Shown piece by piece: positions 54,562-63,769 of a stretch of DNA of 64,000 nucleotides. Positions within the stretch are counted from its first letter, which is position 1, and each line of letters opens with the position of its first letter. The stretch spans positions 186,001-250,000 of the forward strand of contig NZ_BMCN01000002.1 in NCBI RefSeq assembly GCF_014635205.1, written 5' to 3'. Under the pieces are notes generated by a model. That model saw only the letters and a list, made by a program, of their open reading frames with translations. It searched no databases and had not been told where the DNA came from. The stretch comes from Jeotgalicoccus aerolatus. GTDB taxonomy: Bacteria; Bacillota; Bacilli; Staphylococcales; Salinicoccaceae. Made by a program: the position numbers and the translations under genes.

Positions 54562-56781
54562 TTAAAGCTCTTCTTTTTTAGTTCTTCTAAAGACCGTGAA
54601 AACACTGCCGACCATGAGCAGTAAGCTGGCAAGAAGCGTCGTGTTTCTAGCCGCTTCACCTGTATTTGGAAGGATGTCTTCTATCGTTGAAGTAGCGGCG
54701 TTGCCATTGTCTGAAACGACTGCTGTATAAGCATTTTCTGTATGATCTGAAATGTTATTTTCAGTGGCCGATATGATGCTTGAATCGACTGTCTGCTGTC
54801 CGTCAGCAATCATATTTTCAGCTGATGAAGATACTTCAGAAACAATATTCTCTTCAGCACTTTCATTGCCGTTACTACTAGAATTATCACTGTTCTGATC
54901 TATTATGCCGGCGGCATCTTCATCTGTGTTGTCTTCATTCGTATTTTCTTCTGCTGTTTCAGACTCGAGCAGAGACTCAAGTGAGAAGGTTGAAATAGTA
55001 CCTGAGAGTTCGTGTCCGATAACAAGCATTGGAATGCCATCAGGGCTATTTTCTGCTGAAACGAAGTCCATGCCCTCAGGAGAAATATCAGTCAGTGAAG
55101 CATCGTAAATATAGTCCACAAAATATGGCGCATCTGGATTTGTAACATTATATATGAAAAATCCTCCAGTTCTTTCGGAACCGATAAAGGCATACTGCTG
55201 CTCTCCGACAGTACCGACAACAACCGACTCTGTTTCAGGACCTTTGTTATCGCTGCGTCCGTCCATAGTCAGTTCATCCGGCGCTTCGATGTCAACATTA
55301 AACCAGTCTGGATTGTATTTTAGAGTCTGCTGTTCAAAGTCATCACCGCTGTCGTAAACCATCTGCATATCAGAAGCACGCAGTATAGAGAATGAACGTG
55401 CACCGAACGCCACGATTGCTCTGTGGATATCGCCATCTTTAAACGGATGATCCATAGTGACGGTTAATCTTCCAAGCTGATCATCATCAAACAAACCATT
55501 TGCGACTAGTAAATCGAGCTCTTCCTGAGTAAAGCCTTCATAGTACTGAGCATCCAGTTGAATCAAATCTTTAATATCGCTGACTCTCGTTTCTTCACTG
55601 TACCCATCGTAATCTTGAGAATCACCTTCGTTAGCAGTGACAATATATGTTTCTCCGTTTACTTCATATAGAGAAACTTCATCCGGCTGATACATACCAA
55701 GAACAGGAACGGGTTTAATATTTGCACCGCCGTCTTTATCGGAAGCATCGAGACCCATGCCTGCTACAGAATGATCTTTATATCCCATAGAAGAAATTTC
55801 GGTAAATTGTTTATTTTCGATATCAAACTTTCCAATAGCGCTGACTTCCTGGAAAGCAACATAGGCATACTCGCTATTTTTATCTACAACGATATATTCA
55901 GGCTCGGCATTCAGGTGATACGCTTCGGGATTCGGACCGAGCGGTCTGAAATCTTCAGGTAAATCTTCAGCAGTAACATCGACAGTTGTGACATCGTCTT
56001 GAGTCAGCTGATCCGGAGATTGGTCAGTAGAAATGACAGACACACCGCCTGCAGGGTTTACAGTATATTCATCGTTTAATTCACCCTCATTTGCAACGAG
56101 TAAATAACGGCCGTCAGGTGTGAAAGTAACCATATCAGGCAGAGCACCGACTGTTAAACGATTTAAATAAGCACCGATACTGTCGAAGAAAACAACTTGA
56201 CCATTATCCGTTTTAACTTTAGCGGGAGCCGCAACGGCAATGTATTCACCGCTGGGATTAATAGCGACACTAGTTAAGTCACCTGCTTCAATACCGTAAT
56301 CTTCTAAAAAGATTTGGTCGACTAATGTCATGTTATCAGTAGAGGCATCGATAATATCGAGAGATGTTTCATAGCCGTTGACTGAATATAAATATTTGTT
56401 TTTGCTGTTGAACTGTACGATTTCAGTACCTGCTTCATCAAATGGGGCACCAGTTTCGTAACGGCCCTTATGAGACACTTTTACTTCTTCGTTCGATGTC
56501 TCAGGATAATCAGATTTTACTGTTTCTTGTGAAACATCATCTTGAGTCACTTCGGATTCTGCAACATTATCTGCAGGCACTTCAGTCACTGTTTCTTCAA
56601 TTGCCGGTTCCTCAGTCATTACTTCATCCTGTAAATGTGATTCAACTGGTTCATTCTCAGTATCTTCAGCAATTTCTTCAACAGTCACTTCTTCTTCAGT
56701 AATTACAGCTTCATCAACAAGAATATTTGACTCTTCCTCAGGTACTTCTTCAACTTCAGTTTCTAAATTGTCTTCAGTCAC
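54562..56781 (-). CDS. LPXTG surface protein with choice-of-anchor I domain: C-terminal part, out of frame with its signal
   Basis: 739 codons from ATG 56781, but open upstream to the duplication at 56856-56887. An acidic, repetitive region (residues 1-105, rich in EEV/EET) is followed by a beta-propeller-like choice-of-anchor I domain (about 110-600: INPSGEYIAVAAP, FTPDGRYLLVANEGE, YIVTANEGDSQDYDGY, PEGMDFV, LVIGHELSGT). Then come a Ser/Asn-rich spacer and the sortase signal LPNTGEA, a hydrophobic helix and RRTKKEEL. There is no signal peptide in this frame. With one 16-base copy removed, it joins the YSIRK frame at 56864-57070 to make one cell-wall protein of about 830 residues. Unlikely to be exported as it stands. 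Confidence 0.85.
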   Translation of the reverse strand: MTEDNLETEVEEVPEEESNILVDEAVITEEEVTVEEIAEDTENEPVESHLQDEVMTEEPAIEETVTEVPADNVAESEVTQDDVSQETVKSDYPETSNEEVKVSHKGRYETGAPFDEAGTEIVQFNSKNKYLYSVNGYETSLDIIDASTDNMTLVDQIFLEDYGIEAGDLTSVAINPSGEYIAVAAPAKVKTDNGQVVFFDSIGAYLNRLTVGALPDMVTFTPDGRYLLVANEGELNDEYTVNPAGGVSVISTDQSPDQLTQDDVTTVDVTAEDLPEDFRPLGPNPEAYHLNAEPEYIVVDKNSEYAYVAFQEVSAIGKFDIENKQFTEISSMGYKDHSVAGMGLDASDKDGGANIKPVPVLGMYQPDEVSLYEVNGETYIVTANEGDSQDYDGYSEETRVSDIKDLIQLDAQYYEGFTQEELDLLVANGLFDDDQLGRLTVTMDHPFKDGDIHRAIVAFGARSFSILRASDMQMVYDSGDDFEQQTLKYNPDWFNVDIEAPDELTMDGRSDNKGPETESVVVGTVGEQQYAFIGSERTGGFFIYNVTNPDAPYFVDYIYDASLTDISPEGMDFVSAENSPDGIPMLVIGHELSGTISTFSLESLLESETAEENTNEDNTDEDAAGIIDQNSDNSSSNGNESAEENIVSEVSSSAENMIADGQQTVDSSIISATENNISDHTENAYTAVVSDNGNAATSTIEDILPNTGEAARNTTLLASLLLMVGSVFTVFRRTKKEEL

Positions 56782-56855
56782 TTCCTCAGTAATGACAGTT
56801 TCTTCAGTGTTATCATTATGAGCAATCTCATCTGCAGGAGCAGCTTCGGATACAG

Positions 56856-56887
56856 GAGTTTCTTCAGCAGGGAGTTTCTTCAGCAGG
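56856..56887. repeat. Perfect 16-bp tandem duplication that breaks the surface protein frame
   Basis: GAGTTTCTTCAGCAGG occurs twice in a row (56856-56871 and 56872-56887). Sixteen is not a multiple of three. With one copy the coding strand reads E-E-L-P-A-E-E-T-P-V-S without a stop. Confidence 0.95.
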
Positions 56888-57070
56888 GAGTTCTTCAGTC
56901 TGTTCAGCAGTTTCGTCAGCAGCTGCAGTATCTTCAGTCACTTCTGCCCCTTCTGCAGTTTGACTGAAACCTGTAATAAGTAATGATCCCAGGAGAATAG
57001 ACCCTACCCCTGTTTTCAATTTTCTAATACCATATGTATTCCTTTTGCCAGTGCTGTTTTGAATGTTCAT
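56864..57070 (-). CDS. YSIRK-type signal peptide part of the LPXTG surface protein (cut short by frameshift)
   Basis: 68 codons from ATG 57070 with GGAGG, ending in TGA inside the 16-bp duplication. It holds the YSIRK/GxxS-type signal (NTYGIRKLKTGVGSILLGSL) with likely cleavage at AEG-AEV, and then the start of the same acidic repeat (TAEETPAEE style) as the frame downstream. YSIRK signals guide proteins to the division septum. The expected product continues in the frame of 54562-56781. Confidence 0.85.
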   Translation of the reverse strand: MNIQNSTGKRNTYGIRKLKTGVGSILLGSLLITGFSQTAEGAEVTEDTAAADETAEQTEELPAEETPC

Positions 57071-57168
57071 AAGTATCCTCCGATTATTTAGTTTTCGTAA
57101 TTAAAAGTAGCATAGCACTGTTAAGTTAATGTTTATTTAAGTATAGAAAATGTAAAAATTTTTAAAAT

Positions 57169-57196
57169 ATCTATATAGACGAATATATATATAGAT
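57169..57196 (+). promoter_or_regulatory. Inverted repeat upstream of arsR (probable ArsR operator)
   Basis: ATCTATATA (57169-57177) and TATATAGAT (57188-57196) form an inverted repeat; a third ATCTATATAT follows at 57201. It lies 35 bases before arsR, as expected for an ArsR site. Confidence 0.6.
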
Positions 57197-57230
57197 GGTA
57201 ATCTATATATAATTTAATGGGGGTTAAAAT

Positions 57231-57545
57231 ATGACTTACAATGAAACTGCTTCACTATTAAAAATAATAGCGGACCCGAGCCGTCTCGAAATATTAGATT
57301 TACTATCCTGCGGAGAGCTGTGCGGATGTGACTTACTTGAACACTTTGATTTTTCTCAGCCAACTTTGAGTCATCATATGAAGATGCTTGTAAACAGTAA
57401 TTTTGTGTCAAAAAGAAAAGCGGGCAACAAAGTGATGTACCAGATTAACCATTCAACGATGAACAATCTTTCTAATCATCTGCAGTTAATCAATACAGAA
57501 AATGACAACTGTGCATGTCGAACGATGAAAAAAGGTGTCTGTTAA
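57231..57545 (+). CDS. arsR: ArsR family arsenical-responsive repressor
   Basis: 104 residues. Winged HTH (FSQPTLSHHMKMLVNSNFVS) and the As(III)-binding motif GELCGCDLLEHF, with Cys pair in the ELCxCDL loop of pI258-type ArsR, which releases DNA on binding arsenite. A Cys-rich C-terminus (DNCACRTMKKGVC) could also bind metal. First gene of arsRBC; arsB starts directly after the stop. Confidence 0.94.
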   Translation: MTYNETASLLKIIADPSRLEILDLLSCGELCGCDLLEHFDFSQPTLSHHMKMLVNSNFVSKRKAGNKVMYQINHSTMNNLSNHLQLINTENDNCACRTMKKGVC

Positions 57546-58835
57546 ATGATCATACTTGCAAGCGTTATTTTTATAATTACTTTAATATTTGTAATCTGGC
57601 AGCCTAGAGGTCTGGACATTGGTATTACTGCAATGGCTGGTGCAACGCTAGCCGTTATAACAGGTGTTGTATCGCTTGGCGATATAGTAGAAGTCACAGG
57701 GATTGTCTGGAATGCGACGCTGACATTTGTTGCCGTTATTCTCATCTCTCTAATCTTAGATGAAGTAGGTTTTTTTGAATGGTCTGCACGTCATATGGTT
57801 AAAGCTTCTAAGGGAAACGGACTGAAAATGTTTATATATATTGCAATCCTTGGATCTGTTGTCTCTGCATTTTTTGCCAACGATGGTGCTGCATTAATCT
57901 TGACACCAATTGTTTTAGCTATGGTGCGCAATTTAAACTTTAAGGAGAAAGTGATTTTTCCATTTGTCATTGCCAGCGGCTTTATTGCAGACACGACTTC
58001 ACTGCCTTTAATCGTCAGTAATTTAGTTAATATCGTGTCAGCTGATTATTTTAGTATTGGATTTATTGAATATTTTTTACATATGATTATACCGAATATA
58101 TTTTCACTGGTTTCAAGTATTCTCGTTCTGTGGTTATTCTTTAGAAAGTCCATTCCTGGATCGTTTGATGACAGCAGTTTAAAATTGCCGCATGAGGCGA
58201 TTAAAGATAAAAATATGTTTAAACTATCATGGGCAGTACTGATACTGCTTCTGACAGGTTATTTAGCCAGTGAATTTATACAGGTACCCGTTTCATTCAT
58301 TGCAGGATTTATCGCTATAATATTTCTGCTTCTGGCAAGTAAATCTGAAGTAGTCAGCGTGTCGAGGGTTGTCAAAGGCGCGCCGTGGAACATCGTTGTA
58401 TTTTCTATTGGAATGTATGTAGTTGTCTTCGGTTTAAGAAATGCGGGTCTGACTGATGTCTTGGCAGATCTTATTGTCGATATAACTGAATATGGTCTTT
58501 TGGCGACCGTGATGGGTATGGGGGCAATTGCAGCGATACTGTCATCTGTTATGAACAATATGCCGACAGTTATGATTAATGCGATAGCAATCAGCGACAC
58601 CGGAACAACTGATGTGATTAAAGAAGGCTTAATTTATGCGAACGTTATCGGTTCTGATTTAGGTCCGAAAATAACACCGATTGGTTCATTGGCGACGCTC
58701 TTGTGGCTTCACGTACTTGCGAAAAAAGATATGAAGATATCATGGGGCACATATTTTAAAATTGGGATATTGATTACACCACCTGTGCTAATTATGACAT
58801 TGATGGGTCTGTATCTTGCACTGCTGTTATTTTAA
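57546..58835 (+). CDS. arsB: Arsenite efflux permease ArsB
   Basis: 429 residues, about twelve helices, the ArsB/NhaD fold: [16 protein letters not shown] near the start, [14 protein letters not shown] and [12 protein letters not shown] in the two half-helices, and [21 protein letters not shown] near the end. Exports arsenite or antimonite with the proton motive force. Start ATG 57546 immediately after arsR. No arsA present. Confidence 0.95.
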   Translation: MIILASVIFIITLIFVIWQPRGLDIGITAMAGATLAVITGVVSLGDIVEVTGIVWNATLTFVAVILISLILDEVGFFEWSARHMVKASKGNGLKMFIYIAILGSVVSAFFANDGAALILTPIVLAMVRNLNFKEKVIFPFVIASGFIADTTSLPLIVSNLVNIVSADYFSIGFIEYFLHMIIPNIFSLVSSILVLWLFFRKSIPGSFDDSSLKLPHEAIKDKNMFKLSWAVLILLLTGYLASEFIQVPVSFIAGFIAIIFLLLASKSEVVSVSRVVKGAPWNIVVFSIGMYVVVFGLRNAGLTDVLADLIVDITEYGLLATVMGMGAIAAILSSVMNNMPTVMINAIAISDTGTTDVIKEGLIYANVIGSDLGPKITPIGSLATLLWLHVLAKKDMKISWGTYFKIGILITPPVLIMTLMGLYLALLLF

Positions 58836-58847
58836 AGGAGGATGAAC

Positions 58848-59249
58848 ATGAAGAAAAAGACGATATATTTTGTATGTACAGGAAACTCGTGCCGCAGTCA
58901 GATGGCTGAAGGACTGGGTAAGGAAATACTAGGTGAAGGCTGGAATGTATATTCCGGCGGTATAGAAGCGCACGGCGTGAATGCTAATGCCGTAAAAGCT
59001 ATGTTAGAAACAGGTATTGATATCAGCGGGCAAACCTCTGATTTGATTCAGCAAGATATTTTGAATCAATCAGATTTAGTCGTCACTTTGTGCAGCGATG
59101 CAGATAAGAATTGCCCAGTACTGCCGCCTAATGTCACGAAGGCACATTGGGGATTTGATGATCCGGCAGGAAAAGAATGGGCAGAATTTCAAAGAGTCAG
59201 AGATGAAATTGGGGAACGGATTAAACAGTTTAAAGAAACCGGGAGATAA
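58848..59249 (+). CDS. arsC: Arsenate reductase, thioredoxin-coupled (pI258 type)
   Basis: 133 residues from ATG 58848, seven bases after AAAGGAGG; ATG 58842 is too close. The residue count gives Cys10 (P-loop CTGNSCR), Cys82 and Cys89 (LCSDADKNC), the three catalytic cysteines at the same numbers as the pI258 enzyme. Low-molecular-weight phosphatase fold. Reduces arsenate to arsenite for ArsB. Confidence 0.96.
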   Translation: MKKKTIYFVCTGNSCRSQMAEGLGKEILGEGWNVYSGGIEAHGVNANAVKAMLETGIDISGQTSDLIQQDILNQSDLVVTLCSDADKNCPVLPPNVTKAHWGFDDPAGKEWAEFQRVRDEIGERIKQFKETGR

Positions 59250-59253
59250 AAAT

Positions 59254-59297
59254 TGGCTGGGACTCTTATAAATGAAGTTCCCAGCCATTTTCTATTT
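59254..59297. terminator. Terminator after arsRBC
   Basis: TGGCTGGGA / TCCCAGCCA stem (59254-59262, 59279-59287) then ATTTTCTATTTTTT. Overlaps the end of the convergent hydrolase gene. Confidence 0.8.
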
Positions 59298-60563
59298 TTT
59301 CATTTGTATCTCTAAAAGTGTTTTCAAAACATGCACCGTCGTCACGCAGTCGTCCAATGATGTCCATTCCTTCGGATTATGGCTGATGCCGTCTTTACTG
59401 CGTGCAAATATCATAGCAACTGGAAGTTCCAGGCCGATATTCATAGAATCATGCCCTGCTCCGCTCGGCAGTTCCATCGGCTCAATACTCATATCTGTTA
59501 AAATATCTTGCAGTTCATTTTTATAAGTATCATCAATTGGAATGGGTTTTACACGGGAAGTAACGCTCGCTGTAACGCCGATATTCCTATCTACAGCAAT
59601 TGTTTCTGCTCTATCTTGGACAAGTTCAATCAGCTGATTACGAGTATCTTCATGAATATCTCTAATATCGACAATCATTTTTACTGATTCGGGTATAACA
59701 TTAGCACCGTTTGGTGTAACGGTCAGTTTACCGACTGTAGCAACTGCCGTATCGCTGACTTTTGGAGGAAGTTTTTCCAGTTCACTGACAAAGCGTCCTG
59801 CAGCAACCAATGCATCTTGTCTGTCATTCATTGGTGTATTTCCTGCATGTCCGGCTAATCCTTTAAATTCAACTTCGAGCCAAGCCTGTCCGGCAATACC
59901 GCTGACAATACCTACCGGGAGATTGTTTTTCTCCAATAATTTACCTTGTTCGATATGAGCTTCGGTAAAGAAGTTCCAGTCTCTTTTTTCAATGTTTTTA
60001 AATGCTTCCAGTGAAGAACCGTAGGCTTTTAATACCGTTGATAAGTCCGAACCATCGCTGTCTCTTAAAATACTGATGAGTTGATCATCCACTAACCCCA
60101 TATACGCTCTGCTGCCGAATACCCCGCTCGAGAAACGTGCGCCTTCTTCATCAGAAAAGATAACGACTTCATATGATTTTTCAGGAGTATACGATGAAGC
60201 TTTCCATGCTTCTGCGACTTCCAATGCCGCCAGTACCCCAAGTACACCGTCAAAGTTCCCGCCTGAGGGTACTGTATCAAGGTGTGAACCGGAGGCAATA
60301 GATGAAGTATCATCATTGCCTTTCAATCGTCCGAAGACATTACCTGCAGCATCTTCCGTCACAGTTAATCCGGCATCCTTCATCCAGCTGATGACTAAAT
60401 TCTTGGCTTGCCTTTCTTCTGGGGAAAATCCCTTACGACTGACGCCGCCTTCAGGTACTGTACCAATTTTAGAAATAGCATCGAATCTTTCAGCCAGCCG
60501 TTTTCCATCTATTCCATCTGAACTCAGTTCGGTATTATAATCTTTTAATAATTTTTCTAGCAT
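59292..60563 (-). CDS. M20 family metallohydrolase (N-carbamoyl/N-acyl-L-amino acid hydrolase type)
   Basis: 423 residues. Zinc-site motifs SGSHLDTVPSGGNFDGVLG, SDEEGARF, TEAHIEQG and the end GHDSMNIG and SHNPKEW place it with allantoate amidohydrolase/L-carbamoylase (AmaB) peptidases. Substrate specificity cannot be fixed; in the NSAR operon context an N-succinyl-L-amino acid desuccinylase is likely. Start ATG 60563 with GGAGGAAA. Last of the four minus-strand genes beginning at 63564. Confidence 0.88.
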   Translation of the reverse strand: MLEKLLKDYNTELSSDGIDGKRLAERFDAISKIGTVPEGGVSRKGFSPEERQAKNLVISWMKDAGLTVTEDAAGNVFGRLKGNDDTSSIASGSHLDTVPSGGNFDGVLGVLAALEVAEAWKASSYTPEKSYEVVIFSDEEGARFSSGVFGSRAYMGLVDDQLISILRDSDGSDLSTVLKAYGSSLEAFKNIEKRDWNFFTEAHIEQGKLLEKNNLPVGIVSGIAGQAWLEVEFKGLAGHAGNTPMNDRQDALVAAGRFVSELEKLPPKVSDTAVATVGKLTVTPNGANVIPESVKMIVDIRDIHEDTRNQLIELVQDRAETIAVDRNIGVTASVTSRVKPIPIDDTYKNELQDILTDMSIEPMELPSGAGHDSMNIGLELPVAMIFARSKDGISHNPKEWTSLDDCVTTVHVLKTLLEIQMKK

Positions 60564-60586
60564 AAGGTTATTTCCTCCTGTGTAAA

Positions 60587-61636
60587 TTACTTTCTGACTG
60601 GCTTACGCAGCCATGCCGCAATAGCGAGTATAATTAATGCAAAGCCGAGATAACCCATAACAACATAGACACTGCCGACAAGAGTTGTAAACCCGACCAT
60701 GCTTGCGATGAATCCAAGGATGCCAATCACAATGACCGCCGGACGGAAAGACTTGCTTTCAGGTGCTATAAAACGAACTGTAAAGGAATACAGCATACCG
60801 ACAGCAGTATTATATATCATTCCAAGCAATGCGATTGCGGTCAGCAGCCCTACTGCCGGGTGTATTTGACTGGCAAGTTCAAGAGTAGGCATTTCTTTGC
60901 CGCCAACGATATCAATTCTAAACAACATGGCAATATGAATCAGTATAATTAAAACACCTAACATCAAACCGCCGAGTATACCGCCCATACCTGCGACTTT
61001 TTTATTCCTTTCATTTCCTGTCATTATAATCAGTAGTGCTGCACCTGCTGCCAAGTTATAAGATACATACAAGAAAGCACTTAAGAGCCAGTTGGATGTT
61101 GCTGAAGTTTCTTCTCTAGCCAGGGCATCTGCTTCAGCTAATGACAGGTCCATCGTAAAAATAGAGTATATTAAGATGATAAAAATAATGGCAATTAAAT
61201 ACGGCGTGATTGTCGCTATAATACCGATGATTTTATTTGTATTAAGCAATAACGTTAAAATAACGGCAATGGCCATAATAACACTGCCGGCTGCTGCACT
61301 AATTCCGAACATTTGATTGAATGTTGATCCTGCTCCGGCAAACATGACGACTGCGACTCCAAAAAGGAAAAATGTAATCACTATATCGAGTATCGGCCCA
61401 ATGTATTTACCGCCTATGTAATATAAAACTGTTTTATGAGAATCAGCTTTTAAGTTTGTTCCCAGTCTTGCAAAAGTGAAGCCTAGAAATATAAAAAGCA
61501 GAGCAGTAACGATACCGCCTATAGTCCCCATCATTCCAAAGCTGGTAAAGTATTGCATGACTTCTTGACCGGAGGCAAATCCTGCTCCGACGATTAAGCC
61601 GACAAAGGCACTCCCTATTTGAAAACTTCTTTTCAT
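60587..61636 (-). CDS. YkvI family membrane transporter
   Basis: 349 residues from ATG 61636, spaced nine bases from AAAGGA. About ten helices with the start FQIGSAFVGLIVGAGFASGQEVMQYF, the mark of YkvI proteins, which resemble the APC/LeuT transporter fold. Between the racemase and hydrolase genes with gaps of 19-24 bases, so it probably imports the amino acid or N-acylamino acid used by the operon. Confidence 0.88.
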   Translation of the reverse strand: MKRSFQIGSAFVGLIVGAGFASGQEVMQYFTSFGMMGTIGGIVTALLFIFLGFTFARLGTNLKADSHKTVLYYIGGKYIGPILDIVITFFLFGVAVVMFAGAGSTFNQMFGISAAAGSVIMAIAVILTLLLNTNKIIGIIATITPYLIAIIFIILIYSIFTMDLSLAEADALAREETSATSNWLLSAFLYVSYNLAAGAALLIIMTGNERNKKVAGMGGILGGLMLGVLIILIHIAMLFRIDIVGGKEMPTLELASQIHPAVGLLTAIALLGMIYNTAVGMLYSFTVRFIAPESKSFRPAVIVIGILGFIASMVGFTTLVGSVYVVMGYLGFALIILAIAAWLRKPVRK

Positions 61637-61654
61637 ATGCATCTTTCCTTTGTC

Positions 61655-62761
61655 TTATTTATAGTGTTTTTTTGATTTAGTAAATGACTCAACAGTGTCG
61701 CGATTAATTTTATATCCAATACCAGGAAGTTCAGGTACTTTAATTACACCATGTTCCGAGACGACTTCAGGTTCTATAATATCTTTATCCCAATATCTGC
61801 TGGAGCTGGCTGTATCGCCGGGTAAAGTAAAATTAGATAAAGTTGTGAGCGCAACGTTATGCGCCCTGCCGACACCCGATTCAAGCATTCCGCCGCACCA
61901 TACGGGAATGTTATTTTCCTTACAGTAATTATGGATTTTAACGGCTTCAGTTAAACCGCCGACTCGTCCTATTTTAATATTGATAATTTTAGTGCTGCCG
62001 AGCTCCACTGCTTTTCTGGCATCTTCAAGAGAGTGGATACTTTCATCTAGACAAATTGGTGTTTTCAGTTCTTTTTGTAATGTTGCGTGGTCGATAATAT
62101 CATCTGAAGCGAGCGGCTGCTCAATCATCATCAAGTCAAAATCATCGAGCTGTTTTAGTAAATCTATATCCTCCAGACGGTAAGCAGAATTCGCGTCGGC
62201 CATAATAGCGACATCTGGGAAAGTGTTGCGCAGTGTACGCATTACTTCGACATCCCAGCCTGGCTTAATCTTAACTTTTATTCGTTTGTATCCTTCATTG
62301 ATAAAACCATCTACAATCTCTACCAATTCTTCAATAGAATCCTGTATACCTATGCTTATACCAACATCGATTGTTTTTCTTGTACCGCCGAGAGCACTGG
62401 CAAGAGACTGATTAGTCTGCTGGGCATATATATCCCATACAGCAGCTTCAATTGCAGATTTTGCCATATTATTTTTACGAATTGATGAAAATATTTCAGT
62501 TACTTGATCAGGATGGCTGATTTCTTTATGTAAGATAAGGGGTATTAAAAAATCTTCCAGCATATGCCAGTTCGTTTGTACGGTTTCTTCGCTGTAAAAT
62601 GGAACATTAAAAGCGACAGATTCTCCCCAGCCTGAAGTTCCATCTGTATCGACTGCTTCCAGCAGCAGAAACTCCCTAGTTTCAAATGTACCGAAGCTGG
62701 TTGTAAATGGTGCTTTTAAATCCATTTCCATATGTCTAATAGTTATATTGTCTATTTTCAT
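61655..62761 (-). CDS. N-succinylamino acid racemase / o-succinylbenzoate synthase family enzyme
   Basis: 368 residues of the enolase superfamily. Catalytic Lys pair in RIKVKIKPG (Lys162, Lys164), metal ligands Asp189 (MADAN), Glu214 (MIEQP), Asp239 (LDES), and Lys263 (IKIGR), the same numbering as characterised NSAR enzymes. True MenC acts in menaquinone synthesis, but no men gene is here; the GNAT and M20 neighbours indicate racemisation of N-succinylamino acids. Start ATG 62761 overlaps the GNAT stop. Confidence 0.9.
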   Translation of the reverse strand: MKIDNITIRHMEMDLKAPFTTSFGTFETREFLLLEAVDTDGTSGWGESVAFNVPFYSEETVQTNWHMLEDFLIPLILHKEISHPDQVTEIFSSIRKNNMAKSAIEAAVWDIYAQQTNQSLASALGGTRKTIDVGISIGIQDSIEELVEIVDGFINEGYKRIKVKIKPGWDVEVMRTLRNTFPDVAIMADANSAYRLEDIDLLKQLDDFDLMMIEQPLASDDIIDHATLQKELKTPICLDESIHSLEDARKAVELGSTKIINIKIGRVGGLTEAVKIHNYCKENNIPVWCGGMLESGVGRAHNVALTTLSNFTLPGDTASSSRYWDKDIIEPEVVSEHGVIKVPELPGIGYKINRDTVESFTKSKKHYK

Positions 62762-63564
62762 TTTTGATTTCCTCCAAGTTTTAACGTATCTTTTTTTACA
62801 AATATGTAGTGTGCCGTATATTTCCCGGGAATTAATTGAATAGCTGCATAGCCGGATTCAAATAGTTTATTAAATAATTCTCTCGTCTTCATTCTCCAGT
62901 CGAGTGCAGCGTTCTTGTCTTCATTTTTTATACGCTGGAAATCTTTTGGAACTTCTACAGCATAAACTGCTTCAGTAAGTGATGTATCGTCCAGCTGACT
63001 GCAGACCGGTACTTGACTGTGATTACTGACTGAATTTAAGAAAATTAGATTGTCATATACCGGCGGGTTTTTAACATGGTCACTCGTGATATGCCAGTGG
63101 ACTTCAAAACGGTCAGATGGAAGTCCTTTGTTTAAACCGTCTTTCATCTCGCCGTATGCATTTTCCATATACACTGAAGAAATGCCATTCAGTTTTGATA
63201 AATTTAAATATCCGTTTCTTGTTTCAAGCGGATCGTAGGTCCAATGAATCTCTGTATAGCCTTTTTGCTGTGCAATTTCCAATTGCTTTTTCTTCAGCTG
63301 TTCTCCTATTTTCTTAGAACGGTACTCAGTTTCAATCCCAAGCATATGTGAGCATAAATAGACCTGATCATCTTTAAATCCGGCAAATCCATAGCTGAAG
63401 CCTATAATCCTATTGCTGTCGAATGCACCGACAATTATCCCGCCATTTTTAACTGCGGTTAATGTCTGATGAACCGGAAGAGATTCCATGCCCCACACGT
63501 TTTGCTCAATGATTTCTAATTGTTCCAGTTCTTCGATATTAGTCAGTTCTTTGAGTGTAATCAT
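62758..63564 (-). CDS. GNAT family N-acetyltransferase/succinyltransferase
   Basis: 268 residues. GNAT fold with an acyl-CoA loop region [16 protein letters not shown] (residues about 81-96) and [11 protein letters not shown], then an extra C-terminal domain of about 120 residues with [12 protein letters not shown]. In Geobacillus kaustophilus a GNAT next to NSAR adds succinyl groups to D-amino acids; the same role is inferred here. First gene of the operon, start ATG 63564 with GAAGG; the end overlaps the racemase by four bases. Confidence 0.85.
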   Translation of the reverse strand: MITLKELTNIEELEQLEIIEQNVWGMESLPVHQTLTAVKNGGIIVGAFDSNRIIGFSYGFAGFKDDQVYLCSHMLGIETEYRSKKIGEQLKKKQLEIAQQKGYTEIHWTYDPLETRNGYLNLSKLNGISSVYMENAYGEMKDGLNKGLPSDRFEVHWHITSDHVKNPPVYDNLIFLNSVSNHSQVPVCSQLDDTSLTEAVYAVEVPKDFQRIKNEDKNAALDWRMKTRELFNKLFESGYAAIQLIPGKYTAHYIFVKKDTLKLGGNQK

Positions 63565-63663
63565 GTCTAACCTTCTTTATCTGAAAAAGTAATTTTTTCC
63601 TAACATTAGCACAATAGATGTCGGAATACAACAAATTTTCTGATAACGTAAAGTTTGTAAAAA

Positions 63664-63681
63664 TATATTAAATTTAATATA
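63664..63681. promoter_or_regulatory. 18-bp perfect palindrome, copy 1
   Basis: TATATTAAATTTAATATA, fully self-complementary, 99 bases from the GNAT start. An identical copy lies 58 bp further at 63722-63739. Probable operator for the MarR protein encoded at 63770; binding is inferred. Confidence 0.6.
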
Positions 63682-63721
63682 AAATACTTGATATTTAGAA
63701 TTCGAAGTATTATACTTCATA

Positions 63722-63739
63722 TATATTAAATTTAATATA
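63722..63739. promoter_or_regulatory. 18-bp perfect palindrome, copy 2
   Basis: Identical to copy 1 and extended to 20 bp (63721-63740), 30 bases before the MarR start. A different perfect palindrome, GAAGTAT-T-ATACTTC (63704-63718), sits between the copies. Confidence 0.6.
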
Positions 63740-63769
63740 TTACTCTGTGCTGGAAAGGGAGGTGCAAAC

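Noticed and set aside
56442-56702. 86-codon plus-strand Leu/Gln-rich frame
   Set aside because: Complement of the Glu/Thr-rich repeats of the surface protein; low complexity only.
61655-62761. Calling the enolase-superfamily gene menC
   Set aside because: No menaquinone genes adjoin it and the operon partners fit N-succinylamino acid racemase; the symbol is therefore left blank.
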